From Pieris napi (Eukaryota > Arthropoda > Insecta > Lepidoptera > Pieridae), in NCBI RefSeq assembly GCF_905475465.1, contig NC_062259.1:1560501-1624500 (forward strand): a stretch of 64,000 nt of DNA. Direction: 5' to 3'. Made by a program: the position numbers and the translations under genes. A model generated the notes under the pieces. The model worked only from the letters and a program-made list of their open reading frames with translations, was not told where the DNA came from and did not search any database. This document shows positions 52,735-61,299 of this stretch, piece after piece (position 1 is the first letter of the stretch; the number at the start of each line of letters is the position of its first letter).

Positions 52735-53240
52735 GTTTGACTGTATTGAATAGACTCCAAAAATACAGGATTAGATAATCTTTCACCATTAGAACCATCA
52801 CTGATGAACATAGGCTATAAATTACGATAGTGTTAAGTTGTGAAGACCAATAAATACTCCTAAACTGCAGAAACGATTAACAATAGATCAGTGTACTACA
52901 GTTTTATAGAAGACATCAATATCTACAAAAAAAAGTCTTGCATTTAATGGTCTATTTACATTTAAAAAGAACATAGTGCTACCGAATTAATGCAGCTAGT
53001 AATATTGACTCTATAACTGGACCAATTTCCAAAATTCTTTCACCATTAAAATCCTAAATCCCTGATGAACATAGTTTATAAATTACGATAGTGTAAAGTT
53101 GTGAACCAATAAATATTCCTATATGCTGCGGAAACTATTGACAATAGAGCAATGTCCTATAGAAGACTTCAATATGTGTAGGTACATATTCAATGTATGT
53201 ATGTCGAATTAATACGGGTGGAACAGCACAGCTAGTATTA
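52735..53240 (-). repeat. Family H (satellite relative), two units with a CTAGT end
   Basis: Two units, about 52740-52985 and 52990-53190, are the reverse of the 251-bp satellite unit: TTTCACCATTAGAACCATCA, CTGATGAACATAGGCTATAA, GAAGACCAATAAATACTCCT, ACAGTTTTATAGAAGACATC. The run ends with ACAGCACAGCTAGTATTATA, which resembles a Helitron 3' end. This suggests that the satellite unit comes from inside a Helitron-like element. Confidence 0.8.
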
Positions 53241-53581
53241 TATATATTTTTAGGCCTAATATACCTAAATCATACAATATAATGCATAAGCAAGATTTAA
53301 AGATCGCAGCGCTAATATTATCAACAGATATTCCATCATTTAGTGAAATAAAAATCAATCAAACCGTCTCTGTGAAGTTGTTTAACACAAGAATTATCAA
53401 TATAAAAATGTCCTAACTTAATTAATTAAACTTTAAATAACATTAAATGTGTTTACTAGTTAATTTCACAATAGCCTCACAATAAACGGTTTTTTGACCA
53501 GAGAAATGTCACCAAAGGCTGACGACGTAAACAAAATAGGCCTTTACACATATGATATACATATATAATCACTCAACTAAC

Positions 53582-53993
53582 CTGAACTTGGTCGATCACT
53601 ATATCTCGTGCAATAGACCCATGCCGGCCATAGAGTACCGTTTCCAGACTGGCTGTTGGTGTCTGTACTCGTTGAACCGCTCGAAGAAGAGACAATAGAA
53701 CTGGCGGAGTCCGGCCTCTTTTGCTCAACAATCTTTGGCTCTTTGGCTTCGTTGGACACAGTTTTTCGTCCCAATTGTAATTTAGTCTTACGAATTGCGT
53801 TCAATCCGAAATCTGGTTGAAGAATGTTGTTGATCGAAAAGGGTATTGTTATCACTGGTTTGACGTCTTCATAGTAATATGGCGGCGGAGAATCGGATGT
53901 TTTTATCGATCTATATTGAATTGTTGTACAGGTGTATTGGTTTTGATAGGAACCGGGGACGCGGAGCTCGGACGGTCTGTTTTCGAACGCCAT
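53582..53993 (-). CDS. en: engrailed exon 1: EH1 and EH2
   Basis: Engrailed is a homeodomain transcription factor of posterior compartments and neurons, acting in the nucleus largely as a repressor. Exon 1 encodes 137 residues plus one base, starting MAFENRPSELRVPG. The start ATG at 53993-53991 has a strong context (AACATGG). MAFE-type starts are typical of moth engrailed, while the longer frame upstream begins only with GTG and is not used. EH1, the Groucho-binding repressor motif, lies at residues 49-63 (FSINNILQPDFG). A Ser-rich linker follows (100-116). EH2, which contacts Extradenticle, is at 121-138 (WPAWVYCTRYSDRPSSG). The donor is CAGGTTAG. The spliced protein has 244 residues, with the homeodomain at 152-211. 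That is much shorter than the roughly 370 residues I recall for Bombyx, because the regions outside the motifs are reduced. Confidence 0.93.
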
Positions 53994-54560
53994 GTTGACA
54001 TGCGCTCTCGACGACGGCGCGCGAGCGACTGACGATTTCGCCGTTAGAGACACGCCTTGGGCGAGTTCAACCGTCCCAGTGGGCGTAACTTGATAAATAT
54101 TCCGCCCCGCTCACACTTACTAATATTACCTTTGTGTGATAGAGACGGATGTATTGATTGTTTAGTGGGTAGTGATTTGTAATTCAAATGTAGCATGGCT
54201 CAATAGATTCAATTAAATTTGACGGTCTTATTATTGGCCGCCATGTTTCGTATTTTACACAAAAATTAAGTTGTTTATAAACTTGTTTTTGTAATTAAAA
54301 CATTATTGAATTATTCATAGATAAATGATATAATATAAGCAAAATAGATTTTTATCAACTTTTGACTAGCTTTCTTGTAAAAATAACCGACGTAGCAAAT
54401 AATAAACGTTAAACAGACAAAAAATACGAATAAAAAGATGGCGTTAATCATTTTTATAGCTTTATTAGGTCGGGACAGGTGTTGCAATTTAATATAGACT
54501 CTATATAGTAGATACGTTATATAGTTACGGTGGTTTGTTTATTAGCAGGAAACAGATATA
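53994..54560 (-). promoter_or_regulatory. en: en 5' UTR and proximal upstream region
   Basis: An in-frame TGA at 54113-54111 closes the frame above the ATG. CGCCAT motifs (Pho/YY1 core) occur at the ATG itself (53986-53997), at 54236-54246 (GGCCGCCATGT) and in reverse at 54435-54443 (AAGATGGCG), with one more at 54939. In Drosophila, Pho sites just upstream of en belong to Polycomb response elements. No TATA box or start site could be fixed. The regulatory role is inference. Confidence 0.4.
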
Positions 54561-54570
54561 GTGTAGATGT

Positions 54571-54860
54571 AGGCACCGCAAGCGCACCGCAAGCTTGCCG
54601 CAAATCACTAAGTCACTGTTTAATCTTCATAGATTTCTCATTTTCCACCTTATTTTCAGTGCCTTGCGAATGGATAAATAAGGTTGGATTGTGTATGCAC
54701 CGCAAGGGTACCGCAAGCTTGCCGCAGGCGTGATTCAAATTGCCGAGTGTGAGTGAAATCTTCATAGATTTACTTTTCAACAATATTTTTAGTGCCCTAC
54801 AACTAATGGATAAATAAAGTTGGATTTTCTCGTCACCGCAAGCGCACCGCAAGCATGAAG
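54571..54860. repeat. Tandem repeat with paired ACCGCAAG motifs, upstream of en
   Basis: Three blocks, each with two ACCGCAAG motifs 11 bases apart, start at 54575/54586, 54699/54710 and 54835/54846. Between them is a partly shared sequence (ATCTTCATAGATTT, AGTGCC, AATGGATAAATAAGGTTGGA), giving a unit of 124-136 bp. A related fragment at 41935 shows that the motif is part of a dispersed repeat. Confidence 0.8.
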
Positions 54861-55104
54861 CAAATTTAAGTCATGTCAGAGATGTAAGACAAACACGAAT
54901 AAATAATAGAATTTTTAATTAATACAAGTTCAAACGGAACAATGGCGCGCGGAGTGACAACTGACAGATATTTAGGCGGGCTCGAGTGACAGCGACAACT
55001 CGTTACAGACGCATGTTTTTTTTTAATTTGTTTAGTCTATTGTTAACACGACATAACGCCTATATTTAACGAGAAGGGAATCAAAGAGGAGAATAAAATT
55101 AATT

Positions 55105-55735
55105 TAAGTAAAATATTGTATGATTGATCAATCACATTTCATACATTTCTCATACAAAATAGTGTGAAGCGAATTTGTTTGTAATTTAGCCGGTTTTTAG
55201 TCTGTTGTCTGTGGAATTTGTTTCATAATAATTATACTCTTTGGTCTTGTGTAGTTTTAAAAAGTCTTTACACATCATTCTGTGTTCCTGTCTTCTCAGG
55301 TTTACGAGAAATGTATTTAGTATGATTGATCAATCACATTTCATACAAAATAGCGTGAAGCGAATTTGTTTGTAATTTAGCCGGTTTTTAGTCTGTTGTC
55401 TGTGGAATTTGTTTCATAATATACTCTTTGGTCTTGTGTAGTTTTAAAAAGTCTTTACACATCATTCTGTGTTCCTGTCTTCTCAGGTTTACGAGAAATG
55501 TATTTAGTATGATTGATCAATCACATTTCATACAAAATAGCGTGAAGCGAATTTGTTTGTAATTTAGCCGGTTTTTAGTCTGTTGTCTGTGGAATTTGTT
55601 TCATAATATACTCTATGGTCTTGTGTAGTTTTACTAAGACTTTATACATCATTCTGTGTTCCTGTCTTCTCAGGTTTACGAGAAATGTATGAAGTGTGGT
55701 TGATCAATAATACTTCATATATTTCTCACAAAATA
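55105..55735. repeat. Tandem repeat, about 187-202 bp, three and a half units
   Basis: The palindrome TGATTGATCAATCA begins at 55121, 55323 and 55510. Each unit continues AGCGAATTTGTTTGTAATTT, AGCCGGTTTTTAGTCTGTTG, ATACTCTTTGGTCTTGTGTA and TTCCTGTCTTCTCAGGTTTA. The units are nearly identical except for a 15-base indel and a few changes. A decayed fourth start lies near 55696. The array is 1.1-1.7 kb upstream of the en ATG. Confidence 0.92.
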
Positions 55736-55739
55736 AATA

Positions 55740-55985
55740 AACTAAAATTCGTTGTAGTTGTTATCTATTATTTATGATATTTTTGTGTTGTAGAAAAAAC
55801 TAACTACTAAACTACTGCTAACTAATAAATCAGAGTTTATAACATAAATACGACGGTTCTAGTAAAAACAATTAACATTAATATTAACTGTTGCAGCGCC
55901 ATCTGTTGCCGGAACTCTGTACTAAAATACATATTTTGGTGTTTTGATTCGTTGCCTATAAAAACTTTACCTGTGCCTATAAACA
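55740..55985. other. No gene seen
   Basis: AT-rich DNA. TTGCAGCGCCATCTGTTGCC near 55893 resembles a stretch near 49047 (CACAGCGCCATCTGTTAG), a minor dispersed motif. Confidence 0.35.
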
Positions 55986-55989
55986 GACA

Positions 55990-56235
55990 AAGAATTGTCT
56001 GTTTATTATTTATTTATTTATTAACACTTCGTTGCATATGCATTAATATAGTACAATTGACATAATTAAATAAAAAGGAGAGCAACTAGGGGCCTTATCG
56101 CTTACGAGCGATCTCTTCCAGGCAACCACTGTGAGAAAAGAAAAAAAAAGTATTAAATTACATAAGGTAGGCAAGAAGTGCAAAAGTACATATAGTTGTT
56201 GAGGAAAAGAAACTAAACAGGAACAAAAAAAAATT
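55990..56235 (-). mobile_element. LINE 3' UTR remnant
   Basis: On the minus strand it reads CACAGTGGTTGCCTGGAAGA, GATCGCTCGTAAGCGATAAG and GCCCCTAGTTGCTCTCC, followed by an AT-rich tail. The block TGCCTGGAAGAGATCGCT with its self-pairing GCGATAAG is a familiar LINE 3' end in insects. The clade is uncertain. Confidence 0.65.
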
Positions 56236-56284
56236 TATACCTAATAATAAAAAGTGCACATGAATCATTATAATTTAATTTAAG

Positions 56285-56560
56285 ATCATTATAATTTAAT
56301 AGGTGATCAGCCTTCTAATGGTCTAAGGTTTCCTCTCGTATTAATGCGTAAAAGCCCATGAAGAGCCGTGGTTCACCAGCTCAAGGCTATCGCTGACCAG
56401 AGCTATACTGCTCAAAATGAATCACGAGGCAAAAGAATTGTCTGATGAAAGACTTGGCAACGACCTCCGAACACTAGGACCTTCATACCTTCATAGGCAA
56501 TGTGATCAGCCGTCTGTGCCTAAGCGTCTAAGGTTTCCTCACGATGTCTTCCTTCATATG
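56285..56560 (-). mobile_element. Two SINE S1 fragments
   Basis: 56300-56345 (AGGTGATCAGCCTTCTAATG, GTCTAAGGTTTCCTC) and 56495-56560 (CATAGGCAATGTGATCAGCC, GTCTAAGGTTTCCTCACGAT, GTCTTCCTTC). Each is a reverse partial copy. Confidence 0.65.
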
Positions 56561-56824
56561 TTGGTAAAAACCAGTATGGTCTGGTCATGTAGAATAAACC
56601 AGATTCAATTAACCAAAGTTTAACAGTTAAACTTTGTAATAATAAACTAATTATTTCGGAACGGAAAGGATATTTTCGTTACAACGTGTGTGGTCCGAAC
56701 GCGTGGCTTAAGGCGAAGTTTATTTCATACGACGGAGCAATGGCGGTACATTCAACTGTCATTGTCACAGTTGTCAACGTCAAAGTCTAATCGGTTATTT
56801 GATTAGGTGTCAGATATTAAAGTT
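56561..56824. other. No gene seen
   Basis: No coding motif. CGGAGCAATGGCGGTACATT near 56733 contains another CGCCAT core in reverse. Confidence 0.35.
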
Positions 56825-57095
56825 GAGTCAGTTTTGGCCAAGTGACTTCAGCGTGCGACCTGAGGTCGTAGGTTCGATCCCCGGGGCACTATTGGACTGT
56901 CTATGTGCGCATTTAACATTTGATTGAATGGTGAAGGAAAACATCGTGAGGAAACCCACATGTCTTAGACCCAAAAAGTCGACGGCGTGTGTCAGGCACT
57001 GGAGGCTGATCATTAGATTAAATGATCATGAAACAGATTCAGAAATCTGAGGTCAAGACCTAAAGAGGTTGTAGTGCCACTGATTTTATTATTAA
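56825..57095 (+). mobile_element. SINE family S1, full length
   Basis: AGTGACTTCAGCGTGCGACC, GAGGTCGTAGGTTCGATCCC, GAAAACATCGTGAGGAAACC, GTCGACGGCGTGTGTCAGGC, AAATGATCATGAAACAGATT and the 3' end GTTGTAGTGCCACTGATTTT. A small deletion removes part of the CTCTCATCCCT block. Confidence 0.9.
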
Positions 57096-57324
57096 GATAT
57101 TAAAGTTATCATATTTTATTGATGCTTTACTTTCAACTATCAACTGACACACACAGCTGTCATTGTCAAAGTCTAATTAGTTATTTGATTATGAGGATAT
57201 AATTAAAGTTATCATTTTTTATTTATTTTATTTTATTTTTGTCTTCAAACATATACAGAAAATATGTTATAGAAAGGATATATACGTGTGTGACATGATA
57301 ATTAAAGAAGGCCTGTGAAGAAGA

Positions 57325-57660
57325 GTGAGAAGGGAGAATTATTGATTTAATGAAATATTAGTATTTTATACTTTTTGCAAAATAATTTATTGAACTTCAA
57401 ATGACGAATTGTAAATTAAAATGCCTCGTGTTTTATTATCGAAGAAACAAATTTAAAAAAATTAAATTGATTATTTTCGACACTTAATATTATTACATTT
57501 AAATTCCTAATATATCTTCCTTTTTCCCTCTGAGTCTCGGAAATCTAAAGTTTTAGATTTGTATAAATATGAACAAGACTTAAAATAAGTTTGCCAAAGA
57601 AGTTTCTCTTCTGACATTGTATACTTTGTGCGCACGCACTTTTTTTTGCGTTCTAGACAT
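57325..57660 (+). repeat. Dispersed repeat family D
   Basis: AATTGTAAATTAAAATGCCT, CGTGTTTTATTATCG and, further on, CAAAGAAGTTTCTCTTCTGA, GTGCGCACGCACTTTTTTTT. Related pieces are at 36034-36095 and 38527-38740. Probably a non-autonomous DNA element. Confidence 0.6.
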
Positions 57661-58105
57661 TCGTCAAAATTACCGTCGTATTGTGCGGTTATATCGTCTG
57701 TAATAATGTCTCATTTGATAAAATACTGTAATGAACATGTAGTTTTTTAATTATTTACACTAAATACATAAATGATGTTGCTTTCGTTATTAATAATTGT
57801 ATATATAATATACTTAGTCTCCTAGTAATAATGGCATTATCTTCTTTTATTTTTCGGGAAATATAGATTTTGTTTTTATGACTTTGATCAAGCATGAAGC
57901 AAGCGATTTTACTGAATACAATTAAACTTTTAAAACACTAATAGAGTCGCTGATAACACACAAATATGATAAAATTCTTACATAATAGTATTATAATGTA
58001 AGAATAAGTAATATTTACATTCATTTTGACGATAAATCTAAGTTTTAACTCGACCGATTGTCACATTAGATAGCTTTTTGCACCACCTCTATGTGGAACC
58101 ATCTG
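57661..58105. other. No gene seen
   Basis: AT-rich DNA without a recognised element. Confidence 0.4.
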
Positions 58106-58109
58106 CCCA

Positions 58110-58370
58110 CCAAGAGCATACCAATTTTAAAGAGCCGGAAACGCACTCATGAGCCCTCCAAAAAATTGAAAGTGTCCATGGGTGGCACCACAACTTAATA
58201 ACAGATGAGCCTCCGGATTTTCTTTCCCCGATTTATTGTACAAAAGCGTATCAATTAATAAAAGCCGGCAACGCAACGCGAGCCCTCCGAGATATTGAAA
58301 GTGTTCATGGTCGATAGGTATTTCCGAACCAAGTCGAATTAGGGTCCTTTAAAGAGCGTACCAATGCCCT
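58110..58370 (+). repeat. Family E, two units
   Basis: GAGCATACCAATTTTAAAGA, GAAACGCACTCATGAGCCCT and a second AAAAGCGTATCAATTAATAA, GCCGGCAACGCAACGCGAGC, then TTCCGAACCAAGTCGAATTA. Confidence 0.7.
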
Positions 58371-58885
58371 GATTGGTAATACATCCGCTAGCCCCTGGCC
58401 CCTAGCCTGGTGAGCCCGACAGCTTTGAAAACCACCCTGAACCTTGATCCAGGGTTCTGTTTAGGTATCTTGGTGCAAACATCCCATACGCATATTCACT
58501 TGTGTAAGGTTCTTAGGTCTCACCCTCTCATATCTAGTGCAGCTTGCGTAACATATATACTTCTTACATATATAACATTTAAATCTAATATATATAATTC
58601 TCTTGTCGCGGTGTTTGTAGTTAAACTCCTCTGAAACGGCTGGACCGATTCTCATGATTGTGTGCATATTGGGTATGTCTGAGAATCGGACATCTATTTT
58701 TCATCCCCCTAAATGTTAAGGGTAGTCCCCTATTTTTTTTTTTAATTTTTAGATAACTTTTATTCTTTTATGATAAAGCATTAAAAAATACATACAATCC
58801 TTAATTTTCACCCCTCTACGATCAACCCCTATTTTTTATTATAAATGATATACATACCTACATGGCAAAACGACGTTTGCCAGGT
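58371..58885. other. No gene seen
   Basis: AT-rich; a stretch near 58630-58700 (AACGGCTGGACCGATTCTCA, TGAGAATCGG) matches 39060-39120 (AACGGCTCGACCGATTCTTA), another dispersed repeat common in Lepidoptera. Confidence 0.45.
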
Positions 58886-59119
58886 CAGCCCTGCGATTCT
58901 GTAACTCACTTTTTGAACTCACACAGCTACTCTATCTGAAATCAGTCGTGAAAGCAGTCATTTTATGATTTGGCATTCTGAAAAGGTGGGAGCTTGTAGT
59001 TTATTGTTTATCAGAATGCCAAATCATAAAATGACTGCTTCACGACTGATTTCAGAGCGACCGCCGATGCAAAAACCGCTGTGTGAGTTCGAAAAGTGAG
59101 TTACAGAATCGCAGGGCTG
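58886..59119. mobile_element. Hairpin MITE, family M1, copy 2
   Basis: CAGCCCTGCGATTCTGTAAC, TCACTTTTTGAACTCACACA at the left is mirrored by TGTGAGTTCGAAAAGTGAGT, TACAGAATCGCAGGGCTG at the right. The inner arms ATCAGTCGTGAAAGCAGTCA and GACTGCTTCACGACTGAT also pair. The 234-bp copy is less decayed than the one at 7605. Confidence 0.9.
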
Positions 59120-59635
59120 CTAGTTTAAATATATATTTGACAGTCTACTAGCTGGCAAGCTGGTTAGTTTATATATAAAAGATATAATGGTTTATCACGA
59201 TATTTATTGGTTAATATCATTTAACTTTAAAACCGTGAGTTAAAAGAGCAAATTCTTTAAACTAATTGTTAAATTTTACAAATCCAGGTAAATGTTTACA
59301 ACAACAGAATTATCCACGCCACACGTCTGATATTGACAGCTCAAAAGTCACCTGTCACGCGTTGCTAATTAGGTATAACAAACTCCTTTGTCCAAAACCT
59401 CATTGTTAGTACGAAAGCGGTCTACTGTTTTACGCGCGCTTACAATTTATGGCGCGTCATTGTCAAGTTTAAAATTCTGCGAACTGTCAATTGTCTTGGC
59501 ATGACTTAATTTTTGTTGTTTTTTTAATTGTATCTACGTTTTACATGCCTTTGTGTGTTCTTGACATTCAACGATTACTTGAATATTTTATAAGATAAAT
59601 CAAACATTAAATAACCAGTATAAAACAATAAATAA
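59120..59635. other. No gene seen
   Basis: No coding motif or recognised repeat. Confidence 0.4.
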
Positions 59636-59639
59636 CAAA

Positions 59640-60305
59640 CAATAATCGTTATATTTCAGTAAATTTACATAAAACCATAATTAATTATATATTAAAACCT
59701 TCCTTAGGAATCTCTATTTTAGGTGAAAACTGTATAAAAATCCGTTCAACAGTTTTCTAGTGTTTGCGTTCAAACAGAGGACTTCATTTCATATAAGGAC
59801 CCTTATATCTTACTTTTCAATAATTGTTATATATTTCAGTTAGTCATTAAACCATTGTGAATTATATATTAAAACCATTCTGATAAATTACACTATATTT
59901 TATGAAAAAACCTGCATAAAAATCCGATGGGCAATTGTAGAGTTTATCGCGTTCAAACAGAGGACGTTCTTGTATCTTAACATTGAAACATGTTGGTTTT
60001 CGACAATAATTTTTATATTTCAGTCAATTTACATAAAACCATAAATAATTATATACTTTAACCTTACTTATGAATTACACTATTTTGTAATCAAAACTGT
60101 ATATAAATCCGTTTCTGAGTTGAGTTTATCGTGTTCAAACAGAGGATCTCATTTTATCTTGACATTTTTTTTTCAATAAACGTTATATTTCAGTCAATTT
60201 ACATAAAATCATAAATAATTATATACCTTCCTTATGAATTACATTATCTATTAGTGTTAACTGTATAAAAATCCGTTCACTAGATTATGAGTTAATCTCG
60301 TTTTT
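59640..60305 (-). repeat. Family A, four tandem reverse units
   Basis: ATATTTCAGTAAATTTACAT or its variants begin near 59651, 59830, 60014 and 60185, each followed by ATAAAACCATAATTAATTAT, CTGTATAAAAATCCGTTC and TTCAAACAGAGGAC. This is the longest run of the family in the window. Confidence 0.85.
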
Positions 60306-60591
60306 TGTTTAAATACTGCAAATATTCAATCTTAGTATGAAAGGCTTTAGACAGATATTATCTTCCCAATGCCGACTTTATATTACATAGGAATAACTAT
60401 TAATTATTTAAGAAGTATTCAATTACCTACAGGTATTGCGTCGCCTTAACAACTCGTGCGCAAGCCAATTACGTAATCACTTAGCGCTCGGTTCGATTAT
60501 CGATCTATTTCACGCACTCACTCGACTACTCGTTATTTACCGACGAAATGTTTTGTGTAATAATTGGCTAAGTATTATTTTTAAGTAGATC

Positions 60592-60765
60592 ATTCTTGGC
60601 CTAGTGGCTTCCTACCTCTTCATCCCTCATCATCATCTCATCTTAGATTTGATCCCCGGCTGTGCACTAATCGACTTTCAATGCGCATTTAACATTTGCT
60701 CGTTCGAAGGAAAACATCGTGAGGAATCCGGCTTGCCTTAGACCCAACACCCTTGTATACAATAC
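60592..60765 (+). mobile_element. SINE family S1, 5' part
   Basis: TTGGCCTAGTGGCTTC, GATTTGATCCCCGGCTGTGC, ACTAATCGACTTTC, CATTTAACATTTGCTCG, GAAAACATCGTGAGGAATCC and GGCTTGCCTTAGACCCAAC. It stops before the CCTGTGCC block. Confidence 0.82.
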
Positions 60766-60884
60766 TTATTACATGAGGAAAGCACCAGCTCTGGGGTCAC
60801 CGGTACCACCAGGCCCCAACTTAAATCTTTAATTAATAATTAAGATTTGTTTCTCGATATACAAATCTTATAAGGGACTAAATT

Positions 60885-61230
60885 ATGTTATTTTTGATCA
60901 GACATTTCAGTTAATATCCCAAAAACTATACGTCTGATTACAAATTCCTTTGACATGAAGCTGGTCGCTGAAAATACGCATCATTTGACACCTGAATCAT
61001 CCAGATCTGTCCACAGATTAAAGAATAATGTGCCAAAAAATAATTAACTGAAGTACTTCCGAACCAATTCGACTTAGGGTCATTCAAGAAAAGAGTTCAA
61101 TTCTTAAAGGACTGGCAACGCACTTGCGAGCCTTCTGGCAATGTGAGTATCCATGGGCGGGCACTTACTTTTGCTCTATCACTTAACATCAGGTGAGCCT
61201 CCTGCCCATTTGCCTCTTATTACAAAAAAA
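60885..61230 (+). repeat. Family F copy followed by a family E copy
   Basis: 60895-61015: GATCAGACATTTCAGTTAAT, CCAAAAACTATACGTCTGAT and TTTGACACCTGAATCATCC. 61055-61225: TTCCGAACCAATTCGACTTA, GGACTGGCAACGCACTTGCG and CATCAGGTGAGCCTCCTGCC, ending in an A-rich tail. Confidence 0.75.
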
Positions 61231-61299
61231 ATATATTAAAAATTGCTCTGCGGTAGCATCTGCATGAATTAGCACTATGTTCTATAGTCTAAAGCAAGA

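Larger units (their letters stand above)
38846..53581 (-). other. en: en intron 1 (14.7 kb)
   Basis: Bounded by the donor GTTAG after exon 1 and TTTAACAG before exon 2. It is filled with inverted repeats, tandem repeats, SINEs and LINE fragments, listed separately. Stretches not listed, such as 41640-42060, 42615-43830, 44570-45000 and 50200-51110, are AT-rich and show nothing I recognise. Confidence 0.85.

Noticed and set aside
53817..54032. 71-codon plus-strand open frame
   Set aside because: Antisense to en exon 1.
53994..54053. Extended en N-terminus of 20 more residues
   Set aside because: It would start at GTG. The downstream ATG has a strong context and begins MAFE, the usual moth engrailed start.
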